Below are positions 10,071 to 21,000 of a stretch of DNA of 64,000 bases, one piece after another. The position numbers were made by a program, and so were the translations under genes. Origin of the DNA: Linyphia triangularis (lineage: Eukaryota; Arthropoda; Arachnida; Araneae; Linyphiidae); NCBI GenBank assembly GCA_963978545.1, contig OZ021730.1:868001-932000 (forward strand), given 5' to 3'. How positions within the stretch are numbered: the stretch's first letter is position 1; each line of letters begins with the position of its first letter. The notes under the pieces were generated by a model, which made no database searches, had not been told where the DNA came from, and saw only the letters and a list, made by a program, of their open reading frames with translations.

Positions 10071-10345
10071 CCTTCCGTTAGTTGCGTTCCGCTTTCCTAC
10101 ATGGTTAGTCGCGTTGCACCTATAAGGTGTTTTCGGTTTTTTGAAAACCAAATGAAATTTATTCTAGTTTAAATAGTTGATTGTTACCGATTTAAGATTC
10201 ATTTGGGATATAAAGTATTAAACAATCTATTTAAATATTAAAATTTATTAAAAAATCGTATCACAAGTAATTCAATAAAAATAAAGGCAGAGGAGGAAAA
10301 AAAGTATAGAGATGCCCCTGTGAGGTGGGCGTGACTAACGGAAGG
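10071..10345. mobile_element. Possible MITE (piggyBac-like ends)
   Basis: Inverted ends CCTTCCGTTAGT (left, 10071) and ACTAACGGAAGG (right, ending 10345) bracket about 275 bases of AT-rich non-coding DNA. TTAA precedes the left end and TAAA follows the right end, close to the TTAA duplication of piggyBac elements. There is no coding capacity. The end length (12-13 bp) and the imperfect duplication keep confidence moderate. Confidence 0.5.
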
Positions 10346-10538
10346 TAAAATGTGAGGATTCCAACTTTATACCGTTTAGATCAGATGAGGTTGGCTTTAG
10401 GGAAGATTTTTTTTTACATTGGTAAGCTGTACATCACATGATGAAAGGTTAACTATTCAATCTAAGCAATTGCATTTATTGAAAAGTTTTTGTAGTAATA
10501 AGAGTTGTATATCCTACTATTTTAGATTTCTAAATTCA

Positions 10539-10550
10539 AAAATAACTTAG
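10539..10550. repeat. Target-site duplication of Jockey A4, left
   Basis: AAAATAACTTAG, matching 16209-16220 exactly. Confidence 0.9.
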
Positions 10551-10584
10551 CTTGTTTGTTTGTTTGTTTGTTTGAGCTTTTTAT

Positions 10585-10617
10585 GGCGCAAAGGCAACAC
10601 AAGGGCCATGCTGCGCC
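10585..10617 (-). other. 3'UTR hairpin of Jockey A4
   Basis: On the sense (minus) strand, GGCGCA pairs with TGCGCC across a 21-base loop containing GGCCCTTGTGTTGCC. It lies 34 bases from the 3' end. The same 33-base structure with changed but paired stems occurs in element C, in the R2-like element and (34 bases) in the SINE. It is a likely recognition site for the element reverse transcriptase. Confidence 0.75.
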
Positions 10618-10762
10618 AAAACAAAAGATAAAAAGAACTAGGATGGAAGATGAATTATAAATATGATGAGAGGTGACATAATATAATTTAAGAATGTTAA
10701 AAACACATTTCTAAAATGATGAAGATATTAATAAAGTTATAAAAATGGATATGTTTAAAAAA

Positions 10763-13700
10763 CTAGATGTGATTTAAAAACCCGATTGACCTTAAAAAAG
10801 CAAAAAGATTTAGATGGGGAGTTTCCCCTATCAAATCCTGAAGACTTAAAGTGGTACTCTTAAAAAACCTAAGATGATGCGTCTGAAACTTAGGACAAGA
10901 AATTAAAATATGAACCACAGTAACATCGCAACGACAAATATCGCAAACAGGTGGATCTTCTCCCAGCAATAGGTGTCGATGCGTCAATCGGGTATGACCA
11001 ATGAGCAGACGAAACAGTTTGACATCTGTCCGACGCATAGGATTAACTGGCCATTTACGAAGATGATTTTTGATGAAATGAAATTTGTTATTAACCTGCA
11101 AATCCCATGTTTCTTGACGTAAGGATAATATGAACTTGTGAATTGATGTCTTAATATCTTGGTAGGGAACTGGCTGCTGCAGTGGGATTGAAGCCGCTTT
11201 AGCAGCAGAATCAGCCAATTCATTGCCTGAAATTCCCATGTGACTAGGTACCCAGCAGAATAATATAGTAAATCCTTTCCTCTCAAGTGTGTGTAACTTT
11301 GACAAAATGTCAAAAGTAAGTGGATGGCTATTGGTTTTAACCTGCTCCAGACTTGACAAAGAACTTAAACTGTCAGTATACACACAAAATTTGCGATTGT
11401 GGCAGAGTGAGATATGCAGCAGTGCACAAGAAATTGCTGTCATCTCAGAAGTGAAAACCGAGCAGGATTTATGAAGTGTAAAAGCGACTGTGGATGTGTC
11501 GGACACAGTACCACAGCCAACACGTTCACCTGCTTTGGATCCATCAGTAAAAACTGCTTCATAGTCAGCATACTGAGAGCGGTGATCACAAAAGATTTGT
11601 TGCAAAATTTCTGGGGCAGTGTCTGCCTTGCAATACATCGCAAATGGATTGAGAAAGTGGATAGATGGAATATCCCACGGTGGAAAGAATTGAGTGATAA
11701 ATGTTTGGGTAACTACGTCACTTAGAGCTGCATCCATCAAGATGGATTTCGCTCTTTCAGAAAATGGTCGGATGTTCGATGGGCGAGCATCATATAACCT
11801 ACCAAGATAGGCATCAAGTCTCAACTTACGTAAAGGGTGAAAAGGATCAGACATAATTCTACAGTAGTAGTTGGCGCTTAATTTTTTACGTCTCAAGTCA
11901 AGTGGAAGGAGACTACACTGTTAACAGACTTTCAATGGGTGAAGTGCGAAATGCACCTGAACAAATACGGGCAGCAGTGTGATGGACAGTATCCAATCTT
12001 CGTAGAAGGGATAATCCTGCAGACCCATACGCAACACATCCATAATCAATGCGAGATAAAATTACAGATTGGTAAATACGCAGCAAAGAAGTGCGGTCAG
12101 CACCCCAAGAAGTATTTGAGAGTACTTTGAGGATATTAAGCGACCTATCGCACTTCTTGCGCAAGTATAAAATATGTGGGAGAAAATTCAACTTGCTGTC
12201 GAAAATGACTCCCAAGTATCTTATCTGATTCACAACTGGGATTGGAGAATTGCGTATGTGGATTTCAGGGTCAGGGTGAAGACCCCTCCTCCTACAGAAG
12301 TGGATGCAACTGCTTTTAGATGGTGACAGTTTATGGCCGTTTTTGTCACACCATTCTACAAGTCTGTTAACAGCAGTTTGTAATTGACGTTCAATTAAGC
12401 GCATGTTTGATCCTTGGCATGAGATTTGCAAATCATCAACATACAAAGTTCCATGAACAAAGGGTGAAAGCACATGAAGGATGTTACTGATGTGAAGGTT
12501 AAAAAGGGTGACACTTAAAACGCAACCTTGAGGATCTCCTTCAGATTGATTAAAATAATTAGAAAATGAAGTTCTCTAAAAACACGAGATGATAAAAAGT
12601 TTTGAATAAAAAGGGGAAGATTACCCCTAAAACCAAATTTAAATAGGGTTTGCAGGATACCATATCGCCACGTATGATCATACGCCTTCTCAATGTCGAA
12701 AAAGATTGAAACTAGATGATTCCTCTGCACAAAGGCATTGCGAACATCTGTTTCTAGTTTCACGATGTTATCAAGAGTGGACCGTCCTCGTCGGAATCCA
12801 CTCTGAAAAGGTGAAATACATCCATCTTTTTCCAACATGTAAGAGAGTCGGGCGTTTACAATACGTTCAAAGGTCTTACAGAGGCAGCTCGTTAAGGCTA
12901 TCGGTCGATAGTTCAGAGGATCCTTGGGATCTTTTCCAGGTTTCAGAATGGGGATTACTGTAGCTTCCCGCCACAAGGTAGGAAAGATGTTCTCCTTCCA
13001 GATTCTATTAAAGAGAAAAAGAATGTTAAAAAGAGAATCTGGACTTAAATGGCGAAGCATTTGGTAACTGATCCCATCTGGACCTGGACTGGTGTTATGG
13101 GCTTTAGATAAAGCGCTCTTCAATTCGTACATCTTAAGATCACAGTTGTAGGAGTAATCAATATTGCTCTTGAAATTAATTCCAGCCCGTTCAGCACGAT
13201 TCTTAGTCACTAAAAATGTAGGACTATAAGAATCGGAACTGGATACACTTTCAAAAGTTTCACCTATAAGGTTAGCAATATCTTCAGGGGAAGAGAACAC
13301 AGCAGCTCCGGTTTGAAGTATCGGACAAGAATATTCCGGATACAAACCGTTGGCTGCTCTAACCTTCTTCCACAACTGCTTGCTTGATGTTTTAGAAGTA
13401 ATTGAAGATACATAACTTATCCAAGAATCCTTCTGACTTTGACGTCTAACTCTACGAGCAAATGCCTTAGCCTTTTTAAAGGCGATAAGGTTTCCTGTAG
13501 TTGGGTATCTGCGGAAGATACCCCATAGCTTCTTTTGTTTCTTGTATGCAGATTGACAGTCTGCATTCCAGTATGGTTTACAGTGTCGCAGTGTTCTAGG
13601 TGATGTCTTAGGAATAGAGGAGTCTGCAGCATTTAAAATTGCTTCAGTGACATTTTGGACAGCAGTATCAACATCCTCACTGTTCACCATTGTTCCCGTT

Positions 13701-14428
13701 ATAACAGCCAATTCAGAAAATTTGTCCCAATTTGCCCTATTGTATATGTAAGTAGGTAGGCGGTTGGTCACGCTACTACCCGCATGGGAAATGAGGACAG
13801 GGAAGTGATCACTGTTGTGTAGATCACTTCCAACAGCAAAATTCAAATATGGAAAAAGTATAGGGGAACAAATGGCTAAGTCAAGTGAATGGAATGTTCT
13901 AGTGGGTTCATGAAAATAGGTTTTCTCCTCGTTATTCAGGAGACAGAGACAGTGATCAGATAACAACTTTTCAATCTGTCTCCCACGAGGGTTCGTATTA
14001 TCATTACCCCACATAGTACTGTGTCCATTAAGGTCACCAAGCAATAGAAATGGAGCTGGAAGCTGGTCAATCAAATCATTCAGCTCCTCTTGGCGGATGA
14101 TAGCATGTGGCGGTAGGTATAGGCAACAGACTGGGAGAAGGGACTGTAAATGAAGTCTCGCAGCCACAGCCTGTAGAGATGTGCGTAGTGGGATTACAGT
14201 GCTGGGATAATTATGAGCAATAAAAAGACATACTCCTCCAGACACTGTATTACTACGGGTAACATCTTTTCTAATGCAACTATACCCACGGATCTTTGAT
14301 GTATATGGATCCTTCAAGAAAGTTTCTTGAAGTGCCAAACATGCTGGATTGTAATTAGAAATTATGTTTTTCACATCATCCTTCCTAGACCTAAAACCGC
14401 GACAGTTCCAAGAAACAAAAGAAGCCAT
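10763..14428 (-). pseudogene. Jockey ORF2 (endonuclease, RT, RNase H), broken, copy A4
   Basis: Starts at the ATG of TAATG (14428), opening MASFVSWNCRGF. The APE endonuclease (SWNCRG, QETFL, GDLNGH, SDHFP), RT (FFDIEKAYD, PQGCVLS, YVDD) and RNase H (FTDGSKAG, TAISCALLH, YTDSLSS, PSHMGISGNELAD) are in the usual order, with a C-terminal CCHC-like finger (CDIC...HILISC). An 11-base deletion near 12570 and a 2-base deletion near 11913 split the frame into three. Domain motifs are otherwise intact, so the copy decayed recently. Confidence 0.9.
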
Positions 14429-15573
14429 TAATTATTAAAAGAAAATTTTAAAGGGGGGTCGGGATCTTCTTCAAGGATCTCATCGTCATCAGATGGGTAT
14501 AATTTCACCTTATCTGTATCTCTAAGAGAGCCAAGGATGTTAAAAGGGTTGGTAGGTTTTTCTCTTAGAGCAACACCCTTTGCTGATTTTAGCTTTATTG
14601 CTTGCAAAGCTTTGGACTTTGCAAGAGATTTTTTTACTATTATTGGTTTTTTTACCATTTCTGAAGAAGATGCCCTTTGGGGTAATCTAGTAAGTGGCAA
14701 TGAAAGGCTCTCCGTCTGTGTGCTTTTCTGAGAAACTGACTTTTTACAAGCGTCAGTATATGCAACGCCAACACGAGGAGTCCGGGCTTCTACCTGTTTC
14801 CTTGCCTCAAAGTACGTCAAGTTTTGGTTGGCACGAACAGTTTGTATCTCTTTCTCCTCAATCCACTTGGGACATTTTCGGGAGAAAGATGGATGAGCTC
14901 CTTTACAATTGACGCACTTTTCAGGTAGGTTGCATGTACTACTACCGTGGCCACTTCCTGCACAGCGTGCACAGATTTCAATTTCCCCGCGGCAAGCCGT
15001 TTGGGAATGTCCAAATCTTTGGCACTTAAAGCAGCGAAGTGGGTTCGGTATGTACGGTCGGGTTTTACAGTTTAGATAGCCGGCCTTAATGTGTGTTGGC
15101 AAAGTGGGAAGATCAAAGGTCAAGATCAGATGTTTTGTAGGCAAGATATTCCCATCTTTGTGTATAGTTATGCGATGCACTGCTGAGACTTGTTGGTCAC
15201 GAAGATGGTCTAAGATCTCCTCCTCAGTTGTATGGAAGAGATCACTCTCAGAAATTACACCACGAGATTTATTGAGAGAGCCGTGTTTACTTACAGTAAC
15301 GGGAAAGGTTCCAAAAGCCACTATTTTTAAAATGTTTTCAGCCTGAGTGTGGTTTTTTGCTTCAACTAAAAGGTCACCAGACCTTAGTTTTTTTACTGAA
15401 GCTACGTCTCCAATGTAGGACTTAAGTATTTTTTCTATTAAGAAAGGAGATACCTTTTCAAAGGAACCCTCCTCTCTATGAATAATGAAGAATTTAGCAC
15501 TAAGGTGATTTGAAATAACAGGTCCATGTTGCTCCCCTCGAGGGGGAGAAGAGAAAGAAGATTTTTTTGCCAT
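14428..15573 (-). CDS. Jockey ORF1 (gag-like RNA-binding protein), copy A4
   Basis: Intact 381-codon ORF1, starting MAKKSSF. The N-terminal domain carries FEKVSPFLIEKILKS. Three CCHC knuckles follow (CFKCQRFGHSQTAC, CARCAGSGHGSSTC, CVNCKGAHPSFSRKC), then a basic tail and an acidic end (DDDEILEEDPDPP). The stop overlaps the ORF2 start as TAATG. Roughly three quarters identical to A3 ORF1 by eye. Confidence 0.9.
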   Translation of the reverse strand: MAKKSSFSSPPRGEQHGPVISNHLSAKFFIIHREEGSFEKVSPFLIEKILKSYIGDVASVKKLRSGDLLVEAKNHTQAENILKIVAFGTFPVTVSKHGSLNKSRGVISESDLFHTTEEEILDHLRDQQVSAVHRITIHKDGNILPTKHLILTFDLPTLPTHIKAGYLNCKTRPYIPNPLRCFKCQRFGHSQTACRGEIEICARCAGSGHGSSTCNLPEKCVNCKGAHPSFSRKCPKWIEEKEIQTVRANQNLTYFEARKQVEARTPRVGVAYTDACKKSVSQKSTQTESLSLPLTRLPQRASSSEMVKKPIIVKKSLAKSKALQAIKLKSAKGVALREKPTNPFNILGSLRDTDKVKLYPSDDDEILEEDPDPPLKFSFNN

Positions 15574-16208
15574 AAGAATTAATAAATAATAATTCGGGCA
15601 TTAGAGTCCCACCCACCATGGAGTCCTCATTATCGGGGATAGAGCCTGCCGGCAAGCAACAAAAATCATAAAATAAAACAAAATATCAACAAAACTGTTA
15701 CGCACAGCATGACTCTACCGGGTTAACCAGTGCCTATACGCAAGCAGTCCATCTCTGAAGAAGTCTCCACCCTTTACGAGATTCCCAGCAAATGGACTGA
15801 TCACTTGATCCCTAGCCGCCGACGAAGTCGGACGACCAGCCGATTGATGCACACGGGACCAATGTGCACCTCCCGTTTATCTGAAGCAAGGGCCAAAGTA
15901 GTGTATTGGGACAGTATGTCGCCCCTCAACTACCAGGATCCCCCTTTCCAGGGACACGGGTCTCCACGCACGGCAAACACGTGGGTGATTTAATTCCCAA
16001 GAGAAGCTTATGGCAACAGAGCGGCACAAAGCTTCTCAAGGGAAGCCCTCACCTCTGAAGAGGTAACCACAACGAGGGAAGGAAGAGAAGCCAAACAATA
16101 AATACAGAACCCAAGAAAGAAGGTAAAACAGAAGGAGGGATAGATCACTGGGGCACCCCGGGGTTGTGAAGCCCGTATTTACTTATAGAAAGTAAACCCC
16201 CTGAGGGG
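15574..16208 (-). promoter_or_regulatory. 5'UTR of Jockey A4
   Basis: Homologous to the other family-A 5' regions, but the 79-codon upstream frame is broken here. The terminal hairpins GTTTAC...GTAAAC-like (around 16180-16198) and CCCCTCAGGGGG lie at the 5' end. Confidence 0.6.
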
Positions 16209-16220
16209 AAAATAACTTAG
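16209..16220. repeat. Target-site duplication of Jockey A4, right
   Basis: AAAATAACTTAG, matching 10539-10550 exactly. Confidence 0.9.
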
Positions 16221-17713
16221 CATTGAGAATGTTAGAAAGGTAATATATATTGGATTATTGATTTTCAAACACACCATTGAACATAAGTTCCACTCTCGAA
16301 CCCTTATTGTCAAGCAAGGTTAGAAACTAATAATAATTATCGTTATAAAGACTATTGTGACCAAATTTGCACTTTTAACCCGATCAGCTCCGTGGTTACT
16401 GGATGCATTTCAGTTAATCAGTGATTAGCAAATTATTTAGATGCGATTTACGCATCTAAGATTTAACCCGTTTTGCGTAATTAAAAAAGTTCAGAAACTG
16501 AAATCGTTCTGTGAAACACAATTCAATAAAATTGTCGTTGTATAATGTACAGTAACTAAAGTTGTTGTATTTGATGTAACTGACAAAATGATTAAATTTT
16601 AATGAAAATGACATTTTCGAATCTAAATGATACTGAATGCTCCAATCAAATTTTTTCTATTTTCTTAAAAATTTAAAGTTATAATAAACTTTTTGTCAAG
16701 TATGTTAAGTAAGAATTAAAATGCAATATTTTTCACAAATTATATGCTATATTTCCGTCGTCGATCATTTAATTTTTTTTAAAGATTTTTTTAAATTTAA
16801 TTTTAAGGGGAAGGTTCTTGAAAAGTCCTTAAAAAGTCCTTGAATTTGTTTTCAAAAAATCTGTACGAACCCTGTTGCATGCTTCTTTTATTAAATTTTT
16901 GTGCATTCCTTCCCTGACCTCCACGCAGAAGAAACTTTTCAGTACTGTCCGTGTGTTAAATATTGTCCCACACATCACATATTCATAATAAATGTTAGCA
17001 GCCCGGTTGACAGTGGATATTTCAAACACCTCCTTTTTGTTAGTGTCGGTCTAATGAATCTGCTATAACCCATAAGTATTTAGTCTGCTATTTGAAATGT
17101 TGTGTTGGGTTATTCAATCTTTCATATTTATTTCTCTATTGGGTCGTTCGGTCGTGAATGATGTTTTTAATCTCTTTTGATGAAACATTTCGCACTTGTT
17201 TTCAAAGACATTTTATTTTCATTAATGACAGAATTCAGTCTTTTGCCCCTTTGGTGAATGAGGTACAGAGACATTCCTCTGTTGGTCTGCCTTTTAATGT
17301 TTGTTTACTGTAATTTGATGTACAACTCATTGAGTGCTTTGTATCATTGGCTGTGTATTTATTTAATTAAGTGGCATAGTCTGTTGTTTTGGTGCCTTTT
17401 TCAATTATCAACCGCTGTCCCACTATTTCTTATGTTTTGCTAATTACACATTTTGTTATGCCGTCAAGAGGCTCGATCCAAGGCTTTGAACAATTCCACG
17501 TTAGGTTTTTTGAAATGTCATTTTTCTAAATTTTTTATTTTTTTGCAAGCAATTGCTTTGTTGGCCATTGTTGTAGTTTTAACCATTGCTTTGATTTTAT
17601 TGACCTATTACCATTGTTATACAACATTTTGGATTTTGCTCATTATTATAAAAGAATGGAAAGTGTAAAATTTCTCTTGGTCCTTGTTTCGAGGATCCAC
17701 ATATGATCTGAAC
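16221..17713. other. AT-rich stretch without recognisable genes
   Basis: Short open frames exist, but none shows family motifs or credible coding character. No inverted or tandem repeat of note. It is the only sizeable apparently non-transposon DNA between A4 and the copia element. Confidence 0.55.
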
Positions 17714-17987
17714 TGTTGTTCTTTACCATAAAAATAATAGTCCATGAGGTAGGGTAGACAAATACATTTAATGACAGGACGGACGATTAACGAACTACGG
17801 AGATAAAGTTCACTAAGAACCAATTCGGCACACAGCCTACAAACATCAGACAGAACCACACAGGTCTTTACACTTTCATGTCTGCAAAAGGAATGATGGT
17901 TTCCCGGTAGAGGGAAGAACAAACTACACCTACACGGATCTTGTATTAATCCGCATAAAATATAGTTCGCTCGCCCCAATACCAACA
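17714..17987 (-). repeat. 3' LTR of copia element
   Basis: 274 bases, TGTTG...CAACA, apparently identical to 22066-22339. Preceded by TGAAC. Confidence 0.95.
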
Positions 17988-18000
17988 CACCCCTCCTGCG
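17988..18000 (-). other. Polypurine tract
   Basis: The minus strand reads GCAGGAGGGGTG immediately before the 3' LTR, as expected of the plus-strand primer. Confidence 0.7.
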
Positions 18001-18071
18001 AGTAACAATATTTTATCATAAACATACAAACTCATACAATACAATGACATATAATAATACATAAAATACCT

Positions 18072-21000
18072 TTACACTAATGAAATACCTTTCAGTGAAT
18101 ATAACAATTTTTCTTCATTAACAGCTTTGGTAAGAAAATCTGCAATCATATATTCAGTCTGTAAATATTTCAATTTAATTACATTGTCCATCAACAAGTC
18201 CTTGACAAAATGAAAACGTAAATTCATATGCCTTGACTTATTCGAAGATTTCGTACCTTTAACATATTGAATAGCTGCTTGACTATCTGAATACAAAATT
18301 ACACTATCGTCTATAAATTGTTTAAATGACAACTCATTTAACAAATCCAATGTCCAAATAATATTTTTACATGTTTCTGAAATAGCAAACAATTCAGCTT
18401 CACAAGTTGAAAGACTAACACTTTTTTGTTTTTGACACTTCCAAGAAATCAAAGAATCACCTAATAAAATAACACTTCCAGAAAAAGACTTAGCATTTTC
18501 TGCATTACCCCAACTTGCATCAGAACATGCATTTAAATAACCAAACTCATTACTATAAAACAATTTCTTATCTTTTGTTCCTTGTAAATACCTTAGAACC
18601 CTTTTAGCCAAAATATAATGCCTCTTTTCTGGTTTATGATTAAACTGTGATAAATACGTTGTTACAAATGAAATGTCAGGACGAGTTCGATTTGCCAAAA
18701 ATAAAAGTTCACCAAGTAATTCTTGATACATAGTTATATCTATCAAATCATCTGAGAGAGGAAAACTTTTATCTTCCCCTTTTACAATAGGAGTTTTTAC
18801 AGATTTACAATTCTCCAAATTATGTTTAGTCAATAAGAACTCAATGTATTCAGATTGAGATAAACCAATACCTTTATCATCTTTAAATATCTCTAAACCC
18901 AAAAACTTACATTTTTCATTTTCATGCAGTTCAAATATATTCCTAATTTGAGTAACAATATTATCACACATTTCTTTAGAATTATAAAATATAGCCAAAT
19001 CATCGACATACATACATAAAATGAAAATGTTTCCATTATCAACTTTCATAAATATACAATCATCAGATGCTAATTGTAATAATCCAATGTTTTCCAATTC
19101 CCCTTTTATTTTTAAATAGAAATTCCTTGAGCTCTGTGGTAACCCATACAAACTTTTCTTTAATTTACAAACTTTCCCTTCACCTATAATTGTTTCAAAA
19201 CCTGGTGGAGGTAACATATAAACGGTCTCTTCTAGTTCACCATACAAGTATGCAGTCTTTATATAAAAAAATCCAACAATCAAATTTAATTTTGCAGCGA
19301 TTGCTATTAAAATTCTGAAGCTCTCAATATTTACGACTGGTGAATATGTTTCTGAATAATCAACATTCTTTATTTGATTAAAAGCTGTGGCAACAAGTCG
19401 CGCTTTATACACATCATTATTTTTAATAGAAAAAATCCACTTGCTTTTGATTAACTTCGTATCGTGTCCTGGCATATCAACAATTTCCCAAACTTTATGC
19501 TTATTCAATGAATCAAGCTCATTATTAATTGCCTTCTCCCATCTTAACCAATTGTTACTTAGCTTCGCGTCAGAAATATTTTGAGGAATGCATTCACTAA
19601 GATTTGCGATTATTAATTTATTTTTTATTCGTTCCGATCGCCTTAGCTGTTTATCATTTGAATTTAACACCTGCTCGTCATTCGATTCTGATTGCGCAAC
19701 AGTCGGCAATAAACTATTTTGTGTTTTATCGCTGAGTTCTTCACTCAAAAAGAAATCCGCCGTTTTGTTTTTTATTTCTTCTTGGAAACGGTTTTTATTT
19801 AATCCTTCAATATCCCATAACTCTTGTTTTTCGTTTTGAATTAATGTACTTCCTTTTATGTGTTCGTTGAATATAACGGATCTTTCTTCAATTATTTTAT
19901 TTATGCTTGGATCGTAAATACGATACCCTATTCTTTCTCGTGAATAACCTACTAAGATGCCTTTCTTTCCCGAAATATCGAATTTATTTCTCTTTATTTT
20001 CGGAACATGAAAATAAGCCATACAACCAAACTTTTTTAAATAATTTAATTTCGGTTTCTTACCAGTCCAAGATTCTAATGGAATTTTTTCTTTTCCTTTA
20101 CGGGGCGTGACATTCGATACACGTGTACAATAATTTATTGCTTCTGCCCAAAATTTAAATGGAAGTTTACTTTCGTATAAAATAGATCTTGCCCGATCTA
20201 AAAGAACTCTGTTCGCCCTTTCCACCTTCCCGTTTGATTCTGCGTTGTATGGAATTGTTTTTTCGTGTGCAATACCTGAACTAGCAAGAAAATTATCCAC
20301 TTGTTCATTTACGAATTCTCTACCGTTATCAGTTCGCAACCTTTTAATTCTTTTACCTGTAAGATTTTCATACTTAGCTTTAAACTGAGAAAGCACATTT
20401 AACACTTCACTTTTACATGTCATGAAGTATGTAAAATACATTCCAGAATAATCATCCACTACTACCATAAAGTACTTAGAACCTCCCAATGATTCTGATT
20501 GTACAGGACCACACAGATCCACATGAACTAATTCTAAAATTTCAGAACTTTGATTAATATCAATACTAGGATGACTTTTTCTAGTTATCTTACTTATATC
20601 ACACACTTCACAACTAAAATCTTTTACATCATTAAGATTAATATACTCCTTCATTATAGTCATATATTTAGGATTTAAGTGACATAATCTATTGTGCCAA
20701 ATTTCATAATTACTAGCACTAGAAATATTACACTCAGGATCACAAAATGGTTTCAAATACACTTCTAATCTATTATCATTCAGAACTGCTTTAGTTACAA
20801 ACTTATTATTTTTATCAAAAATTAATACACAGTTATATTTTGATACAATCCTACACCCATTATTCATCATTGCAGTAACAGAAAGTAAATTATTTCTTAA
20901 ATCAGGTACAAATGAAACATTATCCATGGTTATGTTTACTGAATTTTTGTTACTTACAGTATTTGCTCTGACTGTACCTTTACCTTCAGAAGTTATTTTC

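Larger units (their letters stand above)
9733..10538. other. Non-coding stretch holding a SINE and a MITE-like element
   Basis: No gene is seen. It contains the SINE at 9829-10003 and a short inverted-repeat element at 10071-10345 (listed separately). The rest is AT-rich and unrecognised. Confidence 0.6.
10551..16208 (-). mobile_element. Jockey/I-type LINE, family A copy A4, full length
   Basis: A complete 5.66-kb copy: 5'UTR (16208-15574), ORF1, ORF2, short 3'UTR and a (CAAA)n tail at 10551. The direct repeat AAAATAACTTAG flanks it at 10539-10550 and 16209-16220 (13 bp if the following C is counted). This defines the true ends of family A: the 5' end at the palindrome CCCCTCAGGGGG and the 3' end at the CAAA repeats. 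ORF2 is disabled by two small deletions. Confidence 0.95.
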
